Below, in pieces: positions 1 to 5,297 of a stretch of DNA of 5,902 nt. The stretch covers positions 1-5,902 of the forward strand of contig JAIQGB010000290.1 in the NCBI GenBank assembly GCA_020072905.1. Reading direction: 5' to 3'. Every line of letters starts with the position of its first letter. Positions within the stretch are counted from its first letter, which is position 1. The stretch comes from Terriglobia bacterium. GTDB taxonomy: Bacteria > Acidobacteriota > Terriglobia > UBA7540. Under the pieces are notes generated by a model. That model had not been told where the DNA came from and did no database searches. It saw only the letters and a program-made list of their open reading frames with translations. A program made the position numbers and the translations under genes.

Positions 1-427
1 AGTGGCCCTCCTTGCCGGAGACTCCGTCGCCACTCGAGCCGTCGAGGGCGCGACAGGCCCATTGAAAGATGAACGCGCGGTCTTCGACGGGAATCTCCTC
101 GAAGCGAATCTCGTCCGGCCCGTCACCGATCACCGGCCGCACCACGCTCGCCTTGACGAGCTCGCAGGCGAAGCGCCCGAGCTCCAGCACGTCCTCGCGA
201 CTGATTTCGGCATCCGCCGGCGCTGCCGCGCCGTCCTTTTCGAGCGCCGCTGCGAGGAGTCGCTGGGGGACGCGGCCGGAGAGGATCCAGTCGAGCGGCT
301 CGGGCCGGGCGGCAAGAATCTTCGTTCCGCTGGGCAGCGCGAGTTCTTCGGCGCGCGCCTCACGCGCCATGCGGGAGGCAGAGCGCCAATTCGTGACCGA
401 AGCAATGTTGTGATGCTTGTTCGACAT
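1..427 (-). CDS. Tail assembly chaperone-like protein, 5' part (3' end beyond the window)
   Basis: The minus-strand frame is open from an ATG at 427 to the window edge and gives 142 residues without a stop. It begins MSNKHHNIASVTNWRSASR. The visible pattern is a basic N-terminus, a short LPSG segment near residue 32, an RPEPLDWILSGRVPQRLL stretch near 41-58, an acidic middle, and a VEDRAFIFQWA stretch near 113-123. This layout (LPSG, RP, L.SG.IP..L, then D..FIFQ.A) matches what I recall of siphovirus tail assembly chaperones. These bind the tape measure protein in the cytoplasm during tail assembly and are not kept in the virion. Its place just after the tail tube gene supports the call. Such genes often make a longer product by ribosomal frameshifting near their 3' end, which lies outside the window. 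The ribosome binding site is weak (CAGG shortly before the ATG), and the 87-base gap upstream is filled by a repeat. Family assignment is by pattern memory only. Confidence 0.72.
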   Translation of the reverse strand, partial: MSNKHHNIASVTNWRSASRMAREARAEELALPSGTKILAARPEPLDWILSGRVPQRLLAAALEKDGAAAPADAEISREDVLELGRFACELVKASVVRPVIGDGPDEIRFEEIPVEDRAFIFQWACRALDGSSGDGVSGKEGH

Positions 428-439
428 ATGAGCCTGGGA

Positions 440-507
440 AACTAGAAACTGGAAAATAGAAACTGGAAGCACACTGCAATTTCGAGTTTCCAATTTCCAG
501 TTTCTCC
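440..507. repeat. Opposed heptanucleotide arrays between tail tube and chaperone genes
   Basis: On the plus strand four heptamers follow one another from 440 to 467: AACTAGA, AACTGGA, AAATAGA, AACTGGA. After a 12-base spacer, four more run from 480 to 507: TTTCGAG, TTTCCAA, TTTCCAG, TTTCTCC. The second set is roughly the reverse complement of the first. For example, AGAAACTGGAAA at 444-455 pairs perfectly with TTTCCAGTTTCT at 494-505. A transcript could therefore fold into a long AU-rich hairpin between the two genes. No T-run follows, so it is not an obvious terminator. Heptamer arrays of this type resemble the STRR repeats described in cyanobacteria, although the sequence is different. Confidence 0.85.
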
Positions 508-527
508 CGGCAAACTACGTTTGCCGG
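507..527. repeat. Perfect 9-bp hairpin spanning the tail tube stop codon
   Basis: CCGGCAAAC at 507-515 and GTTTGCCGG at 519-527 are perfect reverse complements separated by three bases. On the minus strand the TAG stop codon of the tail tube gene (517-515) straddles the loop and the first base of the 3' arm. The hairpin joins the heptamer arrays at 440-507 directly. No U-tract follows in the direction of transcription, so a rho-independent terminator is unlikely. It could act as an mRNA stability element, or simply be another palindrome of the type seen elsewhere in the window. Confidence 0.85.
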
Positions 528-1114
528 TAGATTTTCCCCACCTGGTCTCCTGCCGCCCGCGAGGGATCAGCGAGCGCCTCGAACTTGACCTTGTAGGTGG
601 TTTCCTTGCCGCGCTGGAACGGGAGCTGGACGGCCTCGGCCTGGTAGGCCTGATAGAGCTGGCTCACCACGAATTTGCTGGCGCTGTCGCGCCGCGGCGA
701 AATCACCGCCACCGAACTCTTGGGGATGGCGAGTGTGCCGCCGAAGGAAATTTCCTCATAGGCCTGGGCGCCGGTGGGCAGCCCGGTGTCCGTGCCCGTC
801 GTGAAGGCGCCGTTCACAATGAAGTTCTTGAGCTTGGCGAGGTCGGACTCCTTGAGCGTGACCTCGATCGAGGCCCCTTCGGCCGTCATGACGACGTCGA
901 TCGGCCCGGCCACCTGGTCCGCGGCGATGGTTTCGAGCTTGGGCGAGAGCAGCACCGTCGCCGCGCCTTCGGTGGCGCCGGCAAAGATGGGCGTGCCGGC
1001 CGTCGGGTCGCCGGCGGCGTTGATCAGCAGCCGGCTGCCGCTGGCGGGAACGCTCACGTTCAGCCAGAGCTTGCCCGGCCCCTGATGGATTTTGGTTGCG
1101 TCAACGTTGGGCAT
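515..1114 (-). CDS. Phage major tail tube-like protein
   Basis: The 199-residue protein begins MPNVDATKIHQGPGKLWLNV and ends at a TAG at 515. A strong Shine-Dalgarno sequence (GGAGG, five bases before the ATG) fixes the start at 1114. The visible pattern is an N-terminal GPGKLW, a GATEGAATVLLSPK segment near 46-59, an IAADQVAGPIDVV stretch, an ASIEVTLKESDLAKL stretch near 80-94, and a C-terminal KVKFEALADPSRAAGDQVG near 174-192. It has no long helices, which fits a beta-rich tube subunit. I recall this layout from siphovirus tail tube proteins, which polymerise on the tape measure to form the non-contractile tail. A tail assembly chaperone-like gene follows, as expected. The start lies 25 bases after the stop of the preceding gene, so they are probably cotranscribed. 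Homology is inferred from pattern and position, not from a search. Confidence 0.78.
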   Translation of the reverse strand: MPNVDATKIHQGPGKLWLNVSVPASGSRLLINAAGDPTAGTPIFAGATEGAATVLLSPKLETIAADQVAGPIDVVMTAEGASIEVTLKESDLAKLKNFIVNGAFTTGTDTGLPTGAQAYEEISFGGTLAIPKSSVAVISPRRDSASKFVVSQLYQAYQAEAVQLPFQRGKETTYKVKFEALADPSRAAGDQVGKIYRQT

Positions 1115-1139
1115 GATTTCCTCCGATTACGGTTTCTTT

Positions 1140-1910
1140 TCAGAATCCGGTTCGTCTGCATATTTCCCGGTCCGGCGGGACGGCCGCTCCCGTAAACGTG
1201 CGCTTGTTCGGGTCGGGTCCGGCGGGCCCCACCAGCCGGCTGACGTAAACGCGCTTCGGGGCTCCCGCGGCGGGCGGGGCGCTCACGATCGTCAGCTTGA
1301 AGTTGTCGCCGCGCAGCTCACAGGCGGCACTGCTGTTGTTCCCCGACGCCGGCTCGAGATGGAGCCGCAAGGTGAGCGTGGTGCTCGAAGCGGAACAGCC
1401 GGAGCTGACGCTGACGGCGCCGGTCGGGTTGTGGTTCGTCCACGCCGCCGTATCGCCGGCGACATTCAGGTTCGGCTCGAGTGTCGAATCCGTGCACGCC
1501 ACGCTGTCGGACGAATCGAGAATCTCCATTCCGGCCCGTGTGCTCGACGTACAGGCCACGGCGGTTTGCACGGCCTTGTCGTCCCACTGGCCGTCGACGG
1601 TCTGAACCGTCTCGCCGGTCGGAACTCCCAGGCCTTCCCAGGTGAAGGTCCGCTTGAAATAGCCGGTCATGGTTTTACTTCGGCCGGCGATCTTGGCGAA
1701 AACGCTGGGGGAAGGATTGCCGTCGCCGCTCACGTCGCCGTTCGTGCAGGTGCCGCCGCAGGTCGTCTGGACGTACGTCCAGCCGTGGCCGCTCGCGAAG
1801 GGCTCGGTGAAATTCGTCGAGGTCGCCAGCAGCCACGCGGCGAACAGCCACAGAGACACAGAAGCCCAGAGCGCGATCTTGATTCTCGATGTTTTCTTCT
1901 CGGCGTTCAT
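1140..1910 (-). CDS. Exported, cysteine-containing hypothetical protein in the tail module
   Basis: I do not recognise a named family. The 256-residue protein has a basic start (MNAEKKTSRIK), a hydrophobic stretch at about 11-29 (ALWASVSLWLFAAWLLA) and a polar region rich in S, T, G and N. This looks like a Sec signal peptide or a single N-terminal anchor. Seven cysteines follow, at 51, 55, 120, 139, 172, 197 and 251, which would suit disulfides outside the cytoplasm. The LTLRLHLEP and GDNFKLTIVS segments near 179-209 look like beta strands of a jelly-roll or lectin-like fold, but that is a guess. AGGAGCAGGAC directly before the ATG gives a plausible ribosome binding site. It lies 29 bases after the fibre-like gene and 25 bases before the tail tube gene, so it is probably in the same transcript. 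Possible roles are an accessory tip or adhesin protein, or an exported moron product. Confidence 0.6.
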   Translation of the reverse strand: MNAEKKTSRIKIALWASVSLWLFAAWLLATSTNFTEPFASGHGWTYVQTTCGGTCTNGDVSGDGNPSPSVFAKIAGRSKTMTGYFKRTFTWEGLGVPTGETVQTVDGQWDDKAVQTAVACTSSTRAGMEILDSSDSVACTDSTLEPNLNVAGDTAAWTNHNPTGAVSVSSGCSASSTTLTLRLHLEPASGNNSSAACELRGDNFKLTIVSAPPAAGAPKRVYVSRLVGPAGPDPNKRTFTGAAVPPDREICRRTGF

Positions 1911-1912
1911 GT

Positions 1913-1944
1913 CCTGCTCCTCTGCTCCTCCGTACCTCGGTGGC
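1913..1944. repeat. Degenerate octanucleotide array carrying a ribosome binding site and a stop-codon edge
   Basis: On the plus strand, imperfect octamers run in register from 1913 to 1944: CCTGCTCC, TCTGCTCC, TCCGTACC, TCGGTGGC. On the minus strand they supply the purine-rich GGAGGAGCAGAGGAGCAGG tract that serves as Shine-Dalgarno region for the gene starting at 1910. The TAG stop of the fibre-like gene (1946-1944) touches the array's edge. The degeneracy makes this weaker than the heptamer arrays in this window. Confidence 0.4.
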
Positions 1945-4064
1945 TATTGCGCGCGCCGGATGGTCAATTCCGCGGCGAGCAGTTGCGCCACGCCCGCGTA
2001 GGTGTCTCCCGCGTCCGCGCCGATGCGCTCGAATTTCATGAACATCGTTTCGCCGGCCGCGCAGTTGGTGACTGAGACGCTTGTAAAGCTCGCGGATCTG
2101 CGCTGCCCCGCCGTCGCCGGCCCGGCGGAGTTGCTGGCGGAAGCAGCGTTGAACGTCGGGCTGAGAAGATCTCCGCCGTCCGCCACGCAGGCCGTCGAAA
2201 CCTGCCAGCGGATGTTGTTGGAAGAGTTCGTGTCGCCCGTGTAGAGCAGCGTCAAGTCCACGTTGCCCGTCCAGTCCGCGGGCAGACGCAGACTGTTATA
2301 GGCGGCGCTGGTCGCGGCATCGGCGAACGTCAGCGCGCCGAAGCGCGCGCCGCTGCCCAGGCAGGCCTTTCCCGCCGCGCCCGAGGCGGGCAGGTCCCAC
2401 GCCGCCGCTGCCGTCGAGTTGTCACACCCCGCGGCGATCATGTAGATCCGGCTGGCCGTGGTGAGAATGTTGCCGGCAGCCTCGGCATCCAGAGTCTTGT
2501 TCGTCAGCGTGTCGGTGCTTGCCGCGGTGAAGCTGGACGTCAGGTTGCCGCCGGTAACGATGAGCGGCGCAGAGTAGGGAATATAGGCTGAGATATTATT
2601 TGGTGTCGAAGAGTCCTTCTGCCACTTCACGTTGAGGGCACTCGCCGGAGCGGCGGGCGTCGAGTCATCGAAGTCGGCGTCGCTCGCCGCCGTGCTGTTC
2701 ACGGAGACGTTGTCGCCGCCGCCCCCGCCCGCGCACGCACCGTTCACCCAGTTCGAGCCTGCGGCGCTCCAGACCAGGCACTGCGCATCCGCGGGTGCGC
2801 TGATCGTCGCCTTGAGCGCTGTCGCGCCGCTGCCCGAAGTCGCGCTGTAGTCCGTCAGGTCGGTGACGCTCCACACTTCCTGCCCTTGCGCGGCGTTCAG
2901 CTTGGTGGAAGCGGTCAGTCCTGCGTACCCGCTGGCCGCGTTCTTGTTGGCGGTCTGTTCGGCGCCGGTGAGGCGCGAGTCGTTACCCTGGGCAGCGGTG
3001 TTGGCGCCGGTTCCGTAGGGAATCTGCGTTCCGGAAATCTTTGTCGAGGCATCGAGGCCGGCGTAACCGCTCGCTGCGTTCTTGTTGCCGGTCACCTCGC
3101 AAGTCGGGCAGGAGAGCGTGAGATTGGAGCTGAGCGCGCCGCCGCCCGAAAGCGGGCCGTTGGTGGAGACGGTGCGGGACGTGGGCACTTTGGCGGCGAG
3201 GTCGGTGACCAGACTTGTGACGTCGGACTCCGCGTGCGAGTGCGTGAGCGGCGCCTTGCCGGCAAGGTCAGTTGTAAGCGACGTCACATCGTTTTCGGAG
3301 TGCGTGTGGACTGAACTGGCCTTGCCGGCCAAGAGGGAATCGCTGGTCGATTTCAAATAGACCACCGGATCGGAGCTCGACGCGTCAATCTTCACGGTGC
3401 CGGAGACGGTGGGTGACGCGAGGGGCGCGGACCCGCCGCCACCGCCGCCGGAAATCGTGCAGTCGGTGCGCAGTTGCCCGGCGTTATCCACGCAACTCAC
3501 GCGGCCGGTCAAATTCAACTTCTGCCGCTGCGGGAGATTATTGCCGGCCTGCTGAAGAAATTGATAGTAGAGCGCCGGGGCCGTGGAGGAGGGAGCCTGC
3601 GCCTGGCGGCAAACGTCCGCGCTGACCGTGGCCACGTCGGGCACCACCCAGATCTCGGCGTGAATCCGCCCCTGGATGTTGAACGTCACGACGTAGTAGC
3701 TGTCGCCGGGCGTCGCGCCGAGGTTGGGAATCAGGTCGAGCCAGAGGTTGCCGTTGCTGTCGTTCAAATGCCCGTTCGCGTCGAGATAACTTTTCACCAC
3801 GGTGGGGCCGTATTCGACGCTGTTATACGTAACCAGCTTATTACGCTGTGCAAACACCAGCCCGTATTCCGCGTGGCCGTTCACTGTGGCCATCACGTGC
3901 GGATTGGCGCCGAGGTCGTAAGTGGCGGTCACGTGGGTGGCGCTGAATGCGGCAGTGACGAGTGACAAGTGACAAGTGACGAGCCAGAGCCCCAGCCCCC
4001 AGCACCCAGAACCCAGCACCCTTTTCCTGACATCTGACACCCGACACCTGAAGCCTGTTTTCAT
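1944..4064 (-). CDS. Fibre-like phage protein with signal-peptide-like N-terminus
   Basis: The 706-residue protein starts at the ATG at 4064. That ATG overlaps the previous gene's TGA (ATGA) and follows GGAGGAAAG. The frame stays open upstream to 4328, but that part is antisense-like shadow of the previous gene. Order: basic segment and hydrophobic stretch (1-41), a signal-peptide-like region translated from repeats; a globular part (43-195) with GDSYYVVTFNIQGRIHAEIWVVP near 120-142; Gly6 linker (206-211); two roughly 22-residue repeats with HxH motifs (253-274, 275-295); two NKNAASGYAGL repeats (325-349, 371-393); Gly5 linker (446-450); TDTLTNKTLD (517-526); and a beta-rich C-terminal region (about 535-706) with DWTG at 597-600. 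HxH, GYAGL and LTNKTLD motifs recur in tail fibres, and HxH motifs bind iron in the T4 gp37 tip. Eleven cysteines follow the signal region. A Sec signal is unusual for a tail fibre, since virions assemble in the cytoplasm. It may be a receptor-binding or tip protein, or an exported adhesin. Confidence 0.72.
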   Translation of the reverse strand: MKTGFRCRVSDVRKRVLGSGCWGLGLWLVTCHLSLVTAAFSATHVTATYDLGANPHVMATVNGHAEYGLVFAQRNKLVTYNSVEYGPTVVKSYLDANGHLNDSNGNLWLDLIPNLGATPGDSYYVVTFNIQGRIHAEIWVVPDVATVSADVCRQAQAPSSTAPALYYQFLQQAGNNLPQRQKLNLTGRVSCVDNAGQLRTDCTISGGGGGGSAPLASPTVSGTVKIDASSSDPVVYLKSTSDSLLAGKASSVHTHSENDVTSLTTDLAGKAPLTHSHAESDVTSLVTDLAAKVPTSRTVSTNGPLSGGGALSSNLTLSCPTCEVTGNKNAASGYAGLDASTKISGTQIPYGTGANTAAQGNDSRLTGAEQTANKNAASGYAGLTASTKLNAAQGQEVWSVTDLTDYSATSGSGATALKATISAPADAQCLVWSAAGSNWVNGACAGGGGGDNVSVNSTAASDADFDDSTPAAPASALNVKWQKDSSTPNNISAYIPYSAPLIVTGGNLTSSFTAASTDTLTNKTLDAEAAGNILTTASRIYMIAAGCDNSTAAAAWDLPASGAAGKACLGSGARFGALTFADAATSAAYNSLRLPADWTGNVDLTLLYTGDTNSSNNIRWQVSTACVADGGDLLSPTFNAASASNSAGPATAGQRRSASFTSVSVTNCAAGETMFMKFERIGADAGDTYAGVAQLLAAELTIRRAQ
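2886..3092 (-). repeat. Two NKNAASGYAGL repeats within the fibre-like protein
   Basis: Residues 325-349 (bases 3092-3018) and 371-393 (bases 2954-2886) share NKNAASGYAGL followed by ASTK. They are separated by a segment containing NTAAQGNDSRLTGAEQ. Motifs of the form GYAGLD-S-KI-QLP are familiar from phage tail fibre shafts. The protein repeat is clear. The underlying codons have partly diverged, so the duplication is not very recent. Confidence 0.8.
3180..3308 (-). repeat. Two HxH / DVTSL repeats within the fibre-like protein
   Basis: Residues 253-274 (HTHSENDVTSL, then TDLAGKAPLT) and 275-295 (HSHAESDVTSL, then TDLAAKVPT) form a tandem duplication of about 22 residues. HxH motifs occur in trimeric fibres, and in T4 gp37 they coordinate iron along the trimer axis. 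Metal binding here is inference. Confidence 0.8.
3954..4057. repeat. Three chained heptanucleotide families inside the fibre gene's 5' end
   Basis: On the plus strand, the AGTGACR family has four units at 3954-3981 (AGTGACG, AGTGACA, AGTGACA, AGTGACG). The CCCAGNN family has four units at 3991-4018 (CCCAGCC, CCCAGCA, CCCAGAA, CCCAGCA). The CTGACAC family has three units plus a degenerate one at 4027-4054 (CTGACAT, CTGACAC, CCGACAC, CTGAAGC). All lie inside the reading frame of the fibre-like gene and encode residues 4-37, including the hydrophobic part of its N-terminus. The three families have different sequences but the same seven-base period. Confidence 0.9.
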
Positions 4065-4618
4065 CTTTCCTCCATCTCGACGACAAACTCGATCTGCGGG
4101 CCGCGCGCCAGGCCCGCCCCCCGCGCGCGCGTGACCAGGACTCCCAGGTCGTGCCGGACGATGCGCAGGTCCTGGACCTTGGAGATGTCGGGGTCCAATC
4201 CCGTCGTCGTGCCGTCCGGCACCGTGCGGTGATCGATGGCGAGGGGCAGGCAGAAGTCGGCGAGCGGCGCCGAAGTCAGCACCGTGTCCACCGCGCGGAG
4301 GTAATCGAGCGCGTCCTCGGCCAACCACTCGGGGTCGGTGCCGGTGATCGCCATGGCGCAGATGAAGCGAATCGACTGCGTGCGCAGGTCGGCGTCGGAG
4401 TTCGCATCAAAGGCGACTTCCTGCGCCACGAGCACGATCGCCGGCCAGTTCTGCACCGTTCCCGCTTCCTTGTAGAAAGCGGCAAAGGGTTTGAGCGCCC
4501 GTCCCGCCGGCCGCGCGGCGTTGACGATGTCGAGCGCCGCCTGCTGGTCGCGCTGCAAGATGGCGATCAGTTGGTTAACGAGCGGCTTGGCAAATCCTGC
4601 TTGGTAACGGACGTTCAT
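4061..4618 (-). CDS. Tail terminator-like protein
   Basis: The 185-residue protein begins MNVRYQAGFAKPLVNQLIAI; AAAGG lies about six bases before the ATG. Features include an N-terminal helix that may pair along the molecule, NWPAIVLVAQEV at 57-68, RTQSIRFICAMAITGTDPEWLAED across 79-102, an ALDYLRAVDTVL helix at 103-114, and a C-terminal strand (IEFVVEMEER). A proline-containing strand, a central beta strand with TG-DPE, then an acidic helix is a pattern I recall from tail terminator or minor tail proteins of siphoviruses, which cap the tail tube and join it to the head. Its place between the gpG-like gene and the tail genes fits. The stop overlaps the fibre-like gene's start by four bases. 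The gene lies 102 bases downstream of the gpG-like gene, across a heptamer repeat. A generic 'phage structural protein' is the safer fallback name. Confidence 0.55.
   Translation of the reverse strand: MNVRYQAGFAKPLVNQLIAILQRDQQAALDIVNAARPAGRALKPFAAFYKEAGTVQNWPAIVLVAQEVAFDANSDADLRTQSIRFICAMAITGTDPEWLAEDALDYLRAVDTVLTSAPLADFCLPLAIDHRTVPDGTTTGLDPDISKVQDLRIVRHDLGVLVTRARGAGLARGPQIEFVVEMEER
4065..4073 (-). promoter_or_regulatory. Shine-Dalgarno site that fixes the fibre gene start
   Basis: The minus strand reads GGAGGAAAG immediately before the ATG at 4064, with GGAGG four bases upstream of the start codon. The ATG also overlaps the TGA of the preceding gene, which suggests translational coupling. 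This argues for 4064 rather than the farther in-frame ATG at 4328 or a GTG inside the mature region. Confidence 0.85.
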
Positions 4619-4630
4619 GAATGCCTTTCC

Positions 4631-4723
4631 GAATGGTGAATAGTGAATGGTGAATAGTGAATGTTGAAATCCACTGTCCGGATCGGTTTCATTAATTCAC
4701 TATTCACAATTCACCATTCACTA
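4631..4723. repeat. Opposed heptanucleotide arrays between gpG-like and terminator-like genes
   Basis: On the plus strand a direct array of GAATGGT / GAATAGT heptamers runs from 4631 to about 4668 (five units plus a partial). After a spacer of about 27 bases, TTCACTA, TTCACAA, TTCACCA, TTCACTA run from 4696 to 4723. The second array is nearly the reverse complement of the first, so RNA from either strand could fold into a long hairpin. On the minus strand the edge unit reads TAGTGAA and provides the tandem TAG TGA stops of the gpG-like gene. Confidence 0.9.
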
Positions 4724-5251
4724 TTTCTCGCCCCCCAGTTCCTTTGCCCCGAGCGCCAGGATCTTTTCATTGATTTGCTGTTGCACGATCTGGAGCCAGC
4801 GCTCGGCGCGCGCGTCCGTGAGCACGATCATTGGGCGCGCGGGCATGCGGCGCGTGCCAAGCTGATGGAACATTGCGTAGGGCAGCCGGCTGCCGATGGT
4901 TAAGGAAGCTTCGTCAGTTTCTTCGATGTGCCCCGGCGCGCTCGGCCCGATCAAGGAATCGCGCAGCGCGCCGGTACGGACGAGTAGGGGCGGGGCTTGC
5001 CCCGCGCTCAAAAAGGGCGATGCAAGGGTCGCCGAGGGCGGGGCAAGCCCCGCCCCTACGCGCGGTGATTTGCGTGGCGCCCAGGGCGTGCCTTCCGCAC
5101 GGCCCTCGCTGGCGAATTGCTCGGCGATCATGGCGCGGAAGTCGTCGGCGAGGGCTTGGAGCGCCGGCGCCTGGTCCGCCAGCGACGACTGGAAATTCGC
5201 CAGCGCCTTGTCTACGGCTTCCGAATTATCCGTGTACGTGAAGGTGATCAT
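4721..5251 (-). CDS. Phage virion morphogenesis / tail completion-like protein (gpG / gp10 type)
   Basis: The 176-residue protein starts MITFTYTDNSEAVDKALANF and has an amphipathic helix with several alanines and a FRAMIAEQF segment near 38-46. The family-like core follows: GTPWAPRKSPR at 54-64, VRTGALRDSL at 91-100, IGSRLPYAMFHQLGT at 119-133, and MPARPMIV at 136-143. W-P-R, TG-L-S, YA--HQ-G and ARP are hallmarks of the Mu gpG / P2 gpS (virion morphogenesis) and HK97 gp10 type proteins that work at the head-tail junction. Residues 65-89 have no counterpart in the expected core. They are translated from a palindromic insertion at 4984-5059 that keeps the frame. No Shine-Dalgarno sequence is visible in the 19 bases between the ATG and the upstream palindrome. 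The start is chosen because it yields the expected short N-terminus. The stop is TAG followed by TGA, supplied by a heptamer repeat. Confidence 0.75.
   Translation of the reverse strand: MITFTYTDNSEAVDKALANFQSSLADQAPALQALADDFRAMIAEQFASEGRAEGTPWAPRKSPRVGAGLAPPSATLASPFLSAGQAPPLLVRTGALRDSLIGPSAPGHIEETDEASLTIGSRLPYAMFHQLGTRRMPARPMIVLTDARAERWLQIVQQQINEKILALGAKELGGEK
4984..5059. repeat. Palindromic element inserted in frame in the gpG-like gene
   Basis: GTAGGGGCGGGG at 4984-4995 begins a 22-bp arm (4984-5005) that is a perfect reverse complement of 5038-5059. The 32-base centre holds a smaller stem: GGCGA at 5016-5020 with TCGCC at 5029-5033. Each arm also folds on itself through GCGGGGC-TT-GCCCCGC. 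The element encodes residues 65-89 plus the first base of codon 90 of the host gene. Its outer nine bases, GTAGGGGCG, are shared with the palindrome at 5271-5296, so the two probably belong to one repeat family. Confidence 0.92.
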
Positions 5252-5270
5252 GACGATTGGCTGTTATCTG

Positions 5271-5296
5271 TAGGGGCGATTCATGAATCGCCCCTA
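5271..5296. repeat. 26-bp perfect palindrome upstream of the gpG-like gene
   Basis: The half-site TAGGGGCGATTCA (5271-5283) is followed directly by its exact reverse complement (5284-5296). It lies 20-45 bases before the gpG-like start and just after the composite element at 5298-5411. Repeats of this exact type are common, from memory, in Acidobacteriota and some other environmental genomes. Transcribed, it would form a stable stem near the translation start. No T-run follows on the minus strand. Confidence 0.93.
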
Positions 5297-5297
5297 T

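Noticed and set aside
2..445. Plus-strand frame of 147 codons at the left edge
   Set aside because: It is a shadow of the chaperone-like gene on the opposite strand, with composition biased to R, A and E and no recognisable pattern.
1092..2075. Long plus-strand open frame of 327 codons
   Set aside because: It is antisense to the exported 256-residue gene and its neighbours, is Arg/Gly-rich with no domain pattern, and has no good ribosome binding site. GC-rich sequence readily gives such open frames.
3474..3965. Plus-strand frame of 163 codons
   Set aside because: It runs antisense through the N-terminal part of the fibre-like gene, which has a supported start, protein repeats and fibre motifs.
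4065..4328. Upstream extension of the fibre-like frame by 88 residues
   Set aside because: This part is arginine-, proline- and glycine-rich and overlaps the terminator-like gene in another frame on the same strand. The GGAGGAAAG site and ATGA overlap mark the true start at 4064.
3954..4723. CRISPR array
   Set aside because: The repeats are seven bases long and contiguous, with no 20-40 base repeats separated by unique spacers.
5258..5284. Six-codon ATG-started leader peptide in the palindrome upstream of the gpG-like gene
   Set aside because: The ATG at the palindrome centre is a consequence of the symmetry (TTCATGAA). It has no ribosome binding site and reaches a TAA after six codons.
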